Assembly: GCA_034401795.1 (NCBI GenBank)
Contig: CM067369.1
Location: 190,174,630-190,238,629 of the forward strand
Reading direction: 5' to 3'
From: Chaetoderma sp. LZ-2023a
Taxonomy: Eukaryota; Mollusca; Caudofoveata; Chaetodermatida; Chaetodermatidae
DNA length: 64,000 nucleotides
The notes beneath the pieces are model-generated. The model ran no database searches. It was not told the origin of the DNA and saw only the letters and a list, made by a program, of their open reading frames with translations. Shown here piece by piece: positions 35,386-45,823 of this stretch. How positions within the stretch are numbered: the stretch's first letter is position 1; each line of letters starts with the position of its first letter. Made by a program: the position numbers and the translations under genes.

Positions 35386-36197
35386 GAATGAAATCAGTGA
35401 CAAACACAGATCCTAGATGGGTTGAAATTGAAAAGGTGATGGAGTTAATGGAGGGATAAAATTCAAATGAAGATTTCTTTAGAAATAATTAACGCCCACG
35501 CAGTAAATTACAGTTGTGGAAATGTGCTCATGTTTGCCATATCACCAAATATGCCTTACATTGATTTGCTCTGAGAGACTACATTGATGCTGTGTAATTC
35601 TTCCTTCCTGGTGAAAGGATCAATGTTCTAAGCATTGCGTCAAATCCAGGGTGATTCCAGCTGACTTTATTAGGGTAATATACTGCATTGATAGCCGTCT
35701 GTCCAATTTAATCCGACTATTTACAACTCTCGAGGTGAATAATGACAGAAGTCAAGCAATTACCTGATCCAGAGCAAGAAATAACCAGCCTATGTGAGCT
35801 GCTTTCATGATTTCAAAGACACCAAAACGCTTTCAAGTGAAGAGTCACATCAGGTTTGCTTTTTTATGAGTTGAGCTTATGGCTTAGTGGTATTGCCATG
35901 ATTTAATAGTGAGATTATCAAGATGCAAACGAACATGTGTTTTATCACAGCTTTATGACGTCATTGAAGGTCGGTAGTACATTATCAGGAAATAGAACAC
36001 CATGTGATTTAATCAGCTGATGAGTTCTATTTGCAAAGATGAAATTTTGGAAGTTATTTTTAGCATTATAGTGAGGTAGCAAATGTTATAATTGACAATT
36101 GTGTGTGCTGTCAAAACTAGTTCTTAATCCTTTAAGCTCTGATATCCCCTATATAATTCAGAAAAAAATATGTTTGGCATAGATTTCTGTTAGTAAT

Positions 36198-36381
36198 GCC
36201 GTGTTCTTACTAGAGACTTAATCAGGAATAACGCCATACTTCAGTATGGCGTTATTCCTGATTAACTCTCTAGCGAGAACACAGCCTAAGGCCGTGTTCT
36301 CACTAGAGACTTAACCGGTGTAACGCCATACTGAGGTATGGTGTTATTCCCGATTAACTCGCCGATGAGAACACGGCCTAA
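36198..36381. mobile_element. Two tandem hairpin elements, ~92 bp each
   Basis: Each unit runs from GCCGTGTTCT to AGAACAC(A/G)GCCTAA with a long inner stem. In the first unit, 36218-36240 and 36243-36265 are perfect complements over 23 bp with a 2-nt loop. In the second the same stem has a few mismatches. The direct tandem layout suggests duplication of one palindromic MITE. Confidence 0.85.
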
Positions 36382-36611
36382 GTGACCAAAGTCCTGGACA
36401 AAATCGGTAGTTTTCAAATACCGCAGACGCCCATACAATCAGGCATTCGATTGCATGGAAAGTATGTTTTATGTGTTCAAATCAACTCTACGCCCAAGCC
36501 ATACGTATTTGAGAGCATAATTGAGTAAATGGAAGAGAAAAGTGCAAAATGCTAAATTCAAAATGCTACTTAGGACATGTTTGGACTAAAACCATTGTTA
36601 CTCAGTGAAAA

Positions 36612-36727
36612 CAACTTCACCACTACCACCGCCGCCACCGCCACCGCCACTGATGCCACCGCCGCCATGACCACCACCAGCTCCATCATCACCACCAACA
36701 CCATCACCACCATCACCATTATCATTA
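36612..36727. repeat. CCACCG/CCATCA simple repeat
   Basis: Imperfect CCA/CCG/TCA trinucleotide tract; its Gly-rich minus-strand translation is spurious. Confidence 0.9.
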
Positions 36728-36914
36728 TACCGTTTCACACTCGCTTGTAGGTTTCTCATTTTAGGCTTCTTTAGCATCTCTGGATACATTCTTACACGTA
36801 TGACATCCGACACAGATCAGTAGGCCTACGCATTAGACAATAGTTCTTGCACTTGCATCAATTTGCTACAGATTTCGTCTTGCAACTACTCACTAGTTCA
36901 ATCACGTCCTTTGG

Positions 36915-37060
36915 AGCTCTTGTAATTTTACTAAGCCCCGCCCACCTCTAGATAAGTTCAATCCACACATCAATCGAGTTGGGATCGATTGTTCCCTGAA
37001 CTCCTGGACTATCAATTTTTGAGAAAACTATACAGAGAAGCTGTTAAATATTCCAGCGAT
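36915..37060 (-). mobile_element. CRE-hairpin MITE, right-end fragment, minus orientation
   Basis: CCCCGCCCACCTCTAG, GGGATCGATTGTTCCCTGAAC, ACTATCAATTTTTGAGAAAACTATACAG, AGCTGTTAAATATT. Cut before the hairpin centre, close to the (CTA)n tract. Confidence 0.7.
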
Positions 37061-37136
37061 AAACTTTCAAAAGTTGTCTTTTCTTGGCCTGCAAATGCAC
37101 ATCAATCAACAGCACTGCAACAAGAGAGGTTAATTA

Positions 37137-37138
37137 CT

Positions 37139-37214
<76 letters not shown>

Positions 37215-37215
37215 A

Positions 37216-37262
<47 letters not shown>

Positions 37263-37296
37263 AACTACTACTACTACTACTACAACTACTACTACA

Positions 37297-37340
<44 letters not shown>

Positions 37341-37341
37341 A

Positions 37342-37388
<47 letters not shown>

Positions 37389-37389
37389 A

Positions 37390-37451
<62 letters not shown>

Positions 37452-37452
37452 A

Positions 37453-37496
<44 letters not shown>

Positions 37497-37497
37497 A

Positions 37498-37533
<36 letters not shown>
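37137..37533. repeat. (CTA)n microsatellite, left of LINE copy A
   Basis: About 130 trinucleotides with scattered CAACTA variants. It touches the poly-T (poly-A on the minus strand) of LINE copy A with no intervening base. Confidence 0.98.
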
Positions 37534-37534
<1 letters not shown>

Positions 37535-37551
37535 TTTTTTTTTTTTTTTTT

Positions 37552-38519
37552 GAAAAACCGACGCTGACGCAGTCGGACAAACTTCACGGAGGAACTCCTT
37601 TAAAAAGGCTTGCAAACCCCCAGAAAAAACCCTGGTGAACTAGTAATCTTGATTAATATTACACCAAAACAATGATAAATAATGAGCATTAATACAATCT
37701 ATAAATACATATGGCTTAAAAGGTATAGATACAAAACAATATGCTGATAAAGCTCCGATAGCAAAACAAAACTTAACAAAGGCATTACTATTCAACCGAG
37801 GTGTAGTAGTAGACCCGTGTGGCGAGTGCAACTATCCAACAAATGAAAAGTGCCTCGTCAATCTATGACAAATAAGTCAATCATTGACGCCAGTGGGCTG
37901 ATTCTCTAAAGATCAGCGGGCGTAGTAGCATTTGGGTAGTATAATACATATAGTCGGCAGAAAAATTCCAGAAAAATTGATGGCCCTCTTGTTTAAATTT
38001 TCAATTTACTTTATTGTAAGGGTTTGTAAATTACCATTCAATCCATGTGTGGTAGTAGACCCGTGTGGCGAGTGCAACTATTCAACAAATGAAAAGTGAC
38101 TCGTCAATCAATGACAAATAAGTCAATCATTGACGCCAGTGGGCTGAGTCTTAAAGATCAGCGGGCGTAGTAGCATTCGGGTAGCATAACATATATAGTC
38201 AGCAAGAAAATTACAGAAAAATAGATGGAAATAGATGGCGCTCTTGTTTCCATTTTTGATTTACTTTGTTGTAAGGTTTTGTAAATTACCCGGGAACAAA
38301 TAACCCTATAAAACTCTGTGCAAATTCCTAAAATTACCTGGGACAATTTTATAATTCAATGGCAAATTACTTTATCGATTGATTATTAAATTACCCCAGT
38401 CTGTTTATTTCTTAACATGAATTATTAAACATAACAATATCAAAGTGCAGACTAAAATGAATTACATGACACAGATCAATTAAAAGACACAGATAAATCA
38501 GCTGTAGTAATTAAATGAT
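37552..38519 (-). other. LINE copy A 3' UTR with 246-bp internal tandem duplication
   Basis: GTAGACCCGTGTGGCG occurs at 37809 and 38055, and the following ~230 bp match in both (GACGCCAGTGGGCTGA, AAAGATCAGCGGGCGTAGTA, GGCGCTCTTGTTT, TTTTGTAAATTACC). Close to the 3' end, CCGACGC TGAC GC A GTCGG (37557-37575) forms a short stem-loop next to the A tail. Copy B has both features. Confidence 0.85.
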
Positions 38520-41500
38520 TTAAGCTAGTGCAGGCTCATTTATTTTTACAGCTCCCAACTCCATTGAAACTATGTTTGTTTTGCACCATATGTCCTTGAA
38601 TACTTTTTCTTTACCATGCTGCTTTAATCTAAAATATTCGCAAGGAATATGATTCAGCAGCAATGAACGAAATATTGCCTTTATTGCTCTATTGTGATTG
38701 CCCCTAGATGGATTTTTCGTCTGTGCACACCGATGTTTCCAAATGGCCCAAACACCTATGGTTAGTATTGTTATTAAAATAGTCCTTTCAGACTTTATGA
38801 TATTTACACCGCTTGATCCAAACTCTCTAAACAAGACTACATGCGTGTCTAGAACAATGGGCTTCGCTCCAAATTTTGCCAAGATTTGGCTGATATAGTC
38901 CCAAAATTGTGACGATATTGGACATTCCGCAAATAAATGCTCGATTGTTTCCTCGTCTGTTTGACATAAGTAACACCTATCAGAAGTCGTAATATTACAC
39001 TTGTATGTCAAGTGTCCCACCCATAGCCGTCGATGTAGTAATCGCCACAATAAATCACGAGCCATATTTGGTATGGATGGAGAATGTAAGATTTTCCATA
39101 CATTTTTCCAACTGGATGGTTTATAGCTTGATTCATCCCATCTCCTAATTGCTATGGGAGGTGTTACTTGTTTTCGTCTCATAATATGGTACCATTCCTT
39201 GGATCTCATCTTGTATTTTAACATCTCATCATCAAGAACTAATGCGGGTTGTGGAGTCAAACTATTATTATTTACATTTGGTAGACGAAACCATTCAATT
39301 GGTACAGCATGTTTTATTTTATTTAGCAACCGCTGGACATCTATATGCCTCATATGTGTTTTTCTAGCTACGTCTTGCATTGAAATCCATCTACGTGTTT
39401 GAGGGTGTATCATATCCGATAAATGTTGAATGCCATATTTTGCAAAGGACGGTAGATAAAGTACTGCATTGTTATAACATATATTACTATTGCCCCACAA
39501 TTGCTGTTCTAGTACTTCCATCCAGCACGTAGGTGGAGGCATGTATCTGTCAAATATTTCTAACTCCTTAACTTGATCTTTAAACACATCTGGTATCATT
39601 TGGCTATTCGGAGGTGGCTTCTTTGAGGTAAAAACATGCTCCGCCAGAAATGGTTCTACAATTCTCTCCATGAGAGCTCGTGAAACACATGCCCACGTCT
39701 CATCTGATGTAATAAGATCATCCAAAAATTTTAACCTTAAAGAAACACATTTCACTTTAATATCAATTAAATCAAGTCCTCCTTCTAACTTAGCATTATT
39801 GAGAACACGATGGGAAACTAAATGATTCTTTTCTTCCCATATGAATGACAATATCAACTCATTAACCTCCTTTTCTACATGTTTTGGCATGTGTACAACA
39901 GATGCTGTATACCATAGCCCAGATAATGCCAAGTTGTTGACAACAAACACTCTACCAAAGATTGAAAGACGACGACGCTTCCAATTTGCTAATATTCTCT
40001 TAAGCTTAGATACTCGTTCATTCCAATTTTGTATTGTATTCGGTTTCCTGCCAAAATAGATGCCTAAAATCTTAATGGTATCATTAGACCAATTGATTTC
40101 AAGTGGCTGGTCATTCCGCTCTTTCCATGGCCCCAGAAATAATCCTTTGGATTTTCCTTTATTGATTTTCAAACCAGATGCATTTTGGAACTTTTCTAGT
40201 ACGTGGTTTAAAATTGCAAAATCATTGTTTGAACTGGTAAACACAGTTGTGTCATCAGCATATTGTGACAACTTAAGTGGTCTTTCTATGCCCCGAATAC
40301 ATATGCCTTGAAAGTTATTATTTTGCCTCAATGCTATGCCAAGTGATTCCATCACAATAACAAATAATAATGGCGATAGGGAACACCCCTGTCTAACCCC
40401 ACGTTCTAAGACAATTTCTCTGGATAATTGATTGTTCACTAAATAGCTACTCTTGATATCCGTATATAAAATCTTTACCCATTTAATAAAGTTTGAGCCT
40501 AACCCAAACGATTGCAAAGAATTAAAAAGAAAATCCCATTCCACACGGTCAAATGCCTTTTCATTGTCCAAGGCAATCACAGCTGAAGGGATGCTATCCT
40601 TCTCAACCAATTGTATAAGGTCTCTTATTACCATGGTATTGGTTAGAATTGTCCTCCTGGGTACAGCACATGTCTGCTCTGTTCCAATGATTTCTCCTAA
40701 AACACTACCTAGTTTCAATGTTAGTGCTCTGGATATTATTTTGTAGTCTACACATAGTAGAGAAATTGGTCTGTAGTTCTGAATTAGACGTCTGTCATTT
40801 CCTTTATATATTAGCCTTACGTATGCCCTAGCCATAGTTGGTGGTAAATGGCCTTTCTCAAAAATTTCAGTGCCTAATTCTTCCATTATTGGACCTACAA
40901 GGTGCCAAAACGTTTGGTAAAATTCAACTGGAAGGCCATCACACCCCGGTGATTTTTCTAGTTTCATACCTTTAAGGGATTTAGTTAAATCTTCTAGTGT
41001 TAAGGGTTGATCACAAAATTCACTGCCTGTGTCTGACACCTTTTTGTCTATATTTGCTAACAAATCCAATTTTGCATCTTCATCAATTCCCCCTGACTTG
41101 TACAATGACTCATAGTAATTGCATACAATAGTACTCATTTCATTGTTGGTAAAGACGGTTGAACCATCCGGCATGTTTAATGAGCACATCACCTTATCTA
41201 TTGCCCGTGCTTTTTCTAATGCGCAAAAATATCGGGTTGGCTTTTCCCCTTCTGCATGCATCTGGGCTCTTGCTCTAATTTTTGCACCCTCAAACTCATA
41301 TTGTTCTATATCTCTTATTTTACTTTTAATTTTAACCAGTAATTCATAATAATTCTCTTCACCATTATTTACTTTAGCATTAATTTTCATCAGTGATCGA
41401 TGAAGTGTTTTCTTGCGTTTGCGTATTTCCTGTGCTTTTCTAATAGCATACTTTCGGGAAACATACTTTAAATCCAGTTTAACATCCTCCCACCATTGCA

Positions 41501-42383
41501 ATGTGCTCTTATATGATGCTTTCCTATTAATCCAATGTTGCCAACAACTCTCTATATTATTCTTATAAAATTCTTCTCCCAACAGTGTTGTGTTTAATTT
41601 CCAAAACCCGACCCCTTTTGTTACCCAGTCAGCATTGGCAAAGGTTACACAAACCATGTTATGATCGGAGAATGCAACTGGCTTAATATTAACATCTCTC
41701 CAGTACCCTGTTAACAAACTATTCACATAAATTCTGTCGATCCTTGAACCAACTTTACCATCTACCGAAAAACATGTAAGATCTTTACCATGAGGTTTTG
41801 ATATTCTATAGGTGTCCACTAAATTTTCATTATCACATATTTCTTTTAAGAGTCTATGTGATGTATCAGTATAAGTTGAAGTTGCATTCCTGTCATTTTC
41901 TTTGTCTAAGACACAATTAAAGTCACCACCCATTACTAAGTTTTCAGTGATGTTATCTAGTGCTGTTTTAGACATCTCCTTAAAAAAATTACGACGTAGT
42001 TGATGAGATGTAGGTGCATATATACACAGCAACGTGATACGTGTTTGTTGTATATCTAGAGTGACTCTCACCCAGCGACCATTTGCACCTGATACTGAAG
42101 AGATAATATTTACATAGGCTGAACATCGAGGGAGTATAACAATTGCTACGCCTGCACTATTATCTTGAGATAACGAATAAAATATTCTGGATCCAGAAAT
42201 CTTTTCTAAATTATCGTATAATTCTGACTTCTGAATTTTTGTTTCCTGTATCAAAGCAATGTCAATCTGCTCATTTTTAAGAGTCTCTAGTAAGTGACGT
42301 TGCTTTATGTCACTATTTAAGCCTCTACAATTGAGTGTGCAAATTAGCATAAAAGGTAATAAAATGCTGTGTAAAACCGCCAT
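38520..42383 (-). CDS. LINE ORF2: APE endonuclease and reverse transcriptase, intact
   Basis: 1287 residues. The N-terminal apurinic-type endonuclease (about 12-245) shows 'CTLNCRGLN', 'ALIQETK', 'VMGGDFNCVLD', 'SRIDRIYVNS' and 'FSDHNMVCV', with the catalytic Asn, Glu, Asp and SDH residues present. The RT (about 470-760) has 'YRPISLLCVDYKIISRAL', 'IALDNEKAFDRVEW', 'GVRQGCSLSPLLF' and the catalytic 'YADD' at residues 708-711. A C-terminal zinc-ribbon 'CYLCQTDEETIEHLFAEC' is near 1140-1160. Such proteins nick the target and prime reverse transcription from it. The start ATG lies 7 bases after the ORF1 stop, in another frame, so reinitiation after ORF1 is likely. No defects seen. Confidence 0.95.
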   Translation of the reverse strand: MAVLHSILLPFMLICTLNCRGLNSDIKQRHLLETLKNEQIDIALIQETKIQKSELYDNLEKISGSRIFYSLSQDNSAGVAIVILPRCSAYVNIISSVSGANGRWVRVTLDIQQTRITLLCIYAPTSHQLRRNFFKEMSKTALDNITENLVMGGDFNCVLDKENDRNATSTYTDTSHRLLKEICDNENLVDTYRISKPHGKDLTCFSVDGKVGSRIDRIYVNSLLTGYWRDVNIKPVAFSDHNMVCVTFANADWVTKGVGFWKLNTTLLGEEFYKNNIESCWQHWINRKASYKSTLQWWEDVKLDLKYVSRKYAIRKAQEIRKRKKTLHRSLMKINAKVNNGEENYYELLVKIKSKIRDIEQYEFEGAKIRARAQMHAEGEKPTRYFCALEKARAIDKVMCSLNMPDGSTVFTNNEMSTIVCNYYESLYKSGGIDEDAKLDLLANIDKKVSDTGSEFCDQPLTLEDLTKSLKGMKLEKSPGCDGLPVEFYQTFWHLVGPIMEELGTEIFEKGHLPPTMARAYVRLIYKGNDRRLIQNYRPISLLCVDYKIISRALTLKLGSVLGEIIGTEQTCAVPRRTILTNTMVIRDLIQLVEKDSIPSAVIALDNEKAFDRVEWDFLFNSLQSFGLGSNFIKWVKILYTDIKSSYLVNNQLSREIVLERGVRQGCSLSPLLFVIVMESLGIALRQNNNFQGICIRGIERPLKLSQYADDTTVFTSSNNDFAILNHVLEKFQNASGLKINKGKSKGLFLGPWKERNDQPLEINWSNDTIKILGIYFGRKPNTIQNWNERVSKLKRILANWKRRRLSIFGRVFVVNNLALSGLWYTASVVHMPKHVEKEVNELILSFIWEEKNHLVSHRVLNNAKLEGGLDLIDIKVKCVSLRLKFLDDLITSDETWACVSRALMERIVEPFLAEHVFTSKKPPPNSQMIPDVFKDQVKELEIFDRYMPPPTCWMEVLEQQLWGNSNICYNNAVLYLPSFAKYGIQHLSDMIHPQTRRWISMQDVARKTHMRHIDVQRLLNKIKHAVPIEWFRLPNVNNNSLTPQPALVLDDEMLKYKMRSKEWYHIMRRKQVTPPIAIRRWDESSYKPSSWKNVWKILHSPSIPNMARDLLWRLLHRRLWVGHLTYKCNITTSDRCYLCQTDEETIEHLFAECPISSQFWDYISQILAKFGAKPIVLDTHVVLFREFGSSGVNIIKSERTILITILTIGVWAIWKHRCAQTKNPSRGNHNRAIKAIFRSLLLNHIPCEYFRLKQHGKEKVFKDIWCKTNIVSMELGAVKINEPALA

Positions 42384-42390
42384 TATTAAG

Positions 42391-43800
42391 CTAACTAGAT
42401 TTTGTTTTTTTCGACCCTCTCTTAGACCATTTACCTATTTTACTCACAAACGCTTCATTACTTAGCTCAACTTTTTCCAAATGCTTATATTTTAATATAT
42501 CTGAATCATGACGCAGATGCCTATATTTAACACCATTTGCTGTCACATATGGAACTAACACCTCTCCTGCCTCTGACCTGTACATGACCATTTCATCAGG
42601 TGATTTAGAACTCTGTGTTTGAATGGATATATCAGATTCAGCGACTGACATATTATCGTCTTCTATATCACTTTCCTCTATTTCTGATTCAGAACTCTCT
42701 CCATCTTTCTGTCGCTTTGTTCCACTCAATCGATCCGAGACACCAATTACTTTCTCTATATTATTTAAATCGTCTAGATTGAGTGTACTCAGTGGAAAAT
42801 CAAAGTTAGTTTCAGTATCTTGCGACCTGAATTTTACTTGTCCTAAATTAAAACTCTCTTCCAGAGGGTATTTATCATCATCTTCAACTTGTGTGGAACT
42901 AGCCTCTCTCTCATCAAACTTGGATTGACTTGTTACTGGAGTAAGACTTAGCCCCTCATCTAGAACCTCTATTTCATCGCCTGCAACTACAGCGATTGGA
43001 TTCTTAGTTTTTTCCCCATGCTTCTCATTAACATGGACTTTAGCTACAATCTCAGCAACTACTGGTTCGATGACATTTTCTTTAGCAACGTGCTTCCCAT
43101 TAGTATGGATTTCAGCTACAATCTCAGAAGCTACCGGTTCTATGACATTCTCTTTAGAGACAACTTGCTCTGCACTTTTATCAGCACCCTTTTTGACATA
43201 TTTGTTCTGCGGGCATCGCCACTTAAAATGATCAGATGATCCACAAACTAGACATTTGTTTTTGTTAGGGCAATCTGTTGCAAGATGTTCTGTGCTTAAG
43301 CAGATTCTACACTCCTTGATTTGCCCCCTGTACCATAATGGCAAGATAAATCGACCATCTATGGTGACCTTGCTTGGGAGAGGTTGTTCTACCTTTTCAA
43401 ACCAAATTCTTCTGATGCCATTTTCTAAGGTTCGATCAAATGGATAGGTCTCGTGTTCTACTTTGTCCACTTTGCCATACTTGGTCAATTCAATGATAAC
43501 CCGTTCATCTGGGATCTCTAATGGAACCTTCATCTTGACTAATAGACGATCAGAATCTATTTCCTCCACATTACACACCTCACCCTTCACGACAAGGACC
43601 TCGTCAAGCAACTTTTCCTTCACACTTTCATTAACTACGGTGACATTCCATACAGATTTGGAAACATTAACAAGACCTTGAAGGACCCGTGGCCCTGCCC
43701 CAACTACATCCTTCAACCCATGATACACCTCAATTGCCGAAACACCCCACCCCTTTGTCGTGATTTTAAGACTCAGGGTACGCTTATATGAGGTGGCCAT
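42391..43800 (-). CDS. LINE ORF1: RRM-like and double zinc-knuckle RNA-binding protein
   Basis: 469 residues. An RRM-like fold is likely at about 80-160 ('LLVKMKVPLEIPDERVIIEL', 'RRIWFEKVEQPLP'). Two CX2CX4HX4C knuckles follow: C164-C167-H172-C177 and C183-C186-H191-C196. Residues about 215-265 hold two imperfect 25-residue repeats starting 'KENVIEP'. The rest is acidic and Ser-rich ('ESSESEIEESDIEDDN'), ending with basic 'RGSKKTKSS'. Known ORF1 proteins of this group bind element RNA and form the RNP with ORF2. The start ATG has no in-frame upstream alternative that I noticed. Confidence 0.92.
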   Translation of the reverse strand: MATSYKRTLSLKITTKGWGVSAIEVYHGLKDVVGAGPRVLQGLVNVSKSVWNVTVVNESVKEKLLDEVLVVKGEVCNVEEIDSDRLLVKMKVPLEIPDERVIIELTKYGKVDKVEHETYPFDRTLENGIRRIWFEKVEQPLPSKVTIDGRFILPLWYRGQIKECRICLSTEHLATDCPNKNKCLVCGSSDHFKWRCPQNKYVKKGADKSAEQVVSKENVIEPVASEIVAEIHTNGKHVAKENVIEPVVAEIVAKVHVNEKHGEKTKNPIAVVAGDEIEVLDEGLSLTPVTSQSKFDEREASSTQVEDDDKYPLEESFNLGQVKFRSQDTETNFDFPLSTLNLDDLNNIEKVIGVSDRLSGTKRQKDGESSESEIEESDIEDDNMSVAESDISIQTQSSKSPDEMVMYRSEAGEVLVPYVTANGVKYRHLRHDSDILKYKHLEKVELSNEAFVSKIGKWSKRGSKKTKSS

Positions 43801-44483
43801 GGTGTTTTATAAAAAGCAGTACCCCATACTACTACAATATATAATACAAATATATAACACCAAGACGTCGGGGAAAGAGCTAAACACTAAATAAATAGTG
43901 TCCCCTTTTGAAACCCTGACGTCTACCAACAAGTATACGAATAGAGAGTACAGTCGTATACTTGTTAGTTTGAACCACTTTCTAAGTGGTTCACTAACAC
44001 CTAGCCGATTAAAGTATGCTAACAAATATATGATTAAATAGTCAAGTCATATATTTGTTAGTCTGTTCGAGTTGACCGGGGACAGCCAACTGACTATAAG
44101 GATTTATATAGTTAAAGAACTAGGCTTGTGCTTACAAATGACAAAGGAATTAAATCCACTCACTCAAGCGATCTTGCCAAATATAATGCGCTAGCCTACG
44201 AACTATAGAAATAGCAGACTGGCGCAGCGAGAAATGTATTGCATTGACCACAGTAAGAGGAGCCCTATTAAATGGCGGAAACCACCAGCTAAGAGGAATG
44301 CCTTGAGAAAATGGAGACACAAAATGCGCTCCAACCAAGACAAGAATTTACAAATTAAATATAAAGTTTGAAAGGAAATACTAATACGAAATATATGTAT
44401 AAAATTTATCTACAAAATCGCGCTAGAAACTAGCAAATTCGGGCAGCAATTGCAGAGCTAAATAAACGCGTGCGTTCACTTCG
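43801..44483 (-). promoter_or_regulatory. LINE copy A 5' UTR with a string of stem-loops
   Basis: Four hairpins lie in series: GACGTC...GACGTC at 43864-43923 enclosing GGGG/CCCC and ACACTA/TAGTGT; AACAAGTATACGA (43928-43940) with its complement 43954-43966; GAACCACTT (43972-43980) with 43984-43992, extended by GTTAGT/ACTAAC; and CTAACAAATATATGA (44019-44033) with 44047-44061. The second and third share bases and are mutually exclusive in their outer pairs. This region must also hold the internal promoter, which I cannot recognise. Copy B lacks it. Confidence 0.75.
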
Positions 44484-44533
<50 letters not shown>

Positions 44534-44534
44534 A

Positions 44535-44575
<41 letters not shown>

Positions 44576-44642
44576 GAATGCTACTACTACTACTACTACT
44601 ACTACAACTACTACTACTACTACTACTACAACTACTACTACA

Positions 44643-44680
<38 letters not shown>

Positions 44681-44709
44681 AACTACTACTACTACTACTA
44701 CTACTACTG

Positions 44710-44740
<31 letters not shown>

Positions 44741-44741
44741 A

Positions 44742-44839
<98 letters not shown>

Positions 44840-44850
44840 AACTACTACTT
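44484..44850. repeat. (CTA)n microsatellite between LINE copies A and B
   Basis: About 120 CTA units with CAACTA variants and one GAATGCTA interruption. It touches the 5' end of copy A on one side and the poly-T of copy B on the other. Confidence 0.98.
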
Positions 44851-45823
44851 TTTTTTTTTTGAAACACCGACGCTGACGCAGTCGAACAAACTTCACGGAG
44901 GAACTCCTTTAAAAAGGCTTGCAAACCCCCAGAAAAAAACCTGGTGAACTAGTAATCTTGATTAATATTACACCAAAACAATGATAAATAATGAGAATTA
45001 ATACAATCTATAAATACATATGGCTTAAAAAGTATAGATACAAAACAATAGGCTGATAAAGCTCCGATAGCAAAACAAAACTTAACAAAGGCATTACTAT
45101 TCAACCCAGGTGTAGTAGTAGACCCGTGTGGCGAGTGCAACTATCCAACAAATGAAAAGTGCCTCGTCAATCTATGACAAATACGTCAATCATTGACGCC
45201 AGTGGGCTGATTCTCTAAAGATCAGCGGCCGTAGTAGCATTTGGGTAGTATAATACATATAGTCGGCAGAAAAATTCCAGAAAAATTGATGGCGCTCTTG
45301 TTTACATTTTCAATTTACTTTATTGTAAGGTTTTGTAAATTACCATTCAATCCATGTGTGGTAGTAGGCCCGTGTGGCGAGTGCAACTATTCAACAAATG
45401 AAAAGTGACTCGTCAATCAATGACAAATAAGTCAATCATTGACGCCAGTGGGCTGAGTCTTTAAAGATCAGCGGGCGTAGTAGCATTTGGGTAGCATAAC
45501 ATATATAGTCAGCAGGAAAATTACAGAAAAATAGATGGAAATAGATGGCGCTCTTGTTTCCATTTTTGATTTACTTTGTTGTAAGGTTTTGTAAATTACC
45601 CGGGAACAAATAACCCATAAAACTCTGTGCAAATTCCTAAAATTACCTGGGACAATTTTATAATTCAATGGCAAATTACTTTATCGATTGATTATTACCC
45701 CAGTCTGTTTATTTGTTAACATGAATTATTAAACATAACAATATCAAAGTGCAGACTAAAATGAATTACATGACACAGATTAATTAAAAGACACAGATAA
45801 ATCAGCTATAGTAATTAAATGAT

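Larger units (their letters stand above)
35047..36570 (+). repeat. Segmental duplication copy II
   Basis: Direct, diverged copy of 31545-33650 (see landmarks there). It contains two tandem hairpins at 36198-36381 that copy I lacks, and lacks copy I's 600-bp element. Confidence 0.85.
37533..44483 (-). mobile_element. Tx1/L1-type LINE, copy A, full-length
   Basis: About 6.95 kb on the minus strand: 5' UTR (43801-44483), ORF1, 7-nt spacer, ORF2, 3' UTR (37552-38519) and a 19-nt A tail (37533-37551). (CTA)n lies directly at both boundaries, so the element sits inside that microsatellite. Both ORFs are open over their full length. APE endonuclease, RT block style and RRM-plus-zinc-knuckle ORF1 point to the L1/Tx1 group. 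Probably young: copy B differs at very few positions. Confidence 0.9.

Noticed and set aside
37084-37638. Poly-Thr, poly-Leu, poly-Ser and poly-Val frames over the CTA tracts (also 7433-7880 and 44423-44924)
   Set aside because: Trinucleotide microsatellite translations.
44484-44850. CRISPR-like array
   Set aside because: Simple trinucleotide repeat without spacers; eukaryotic context.
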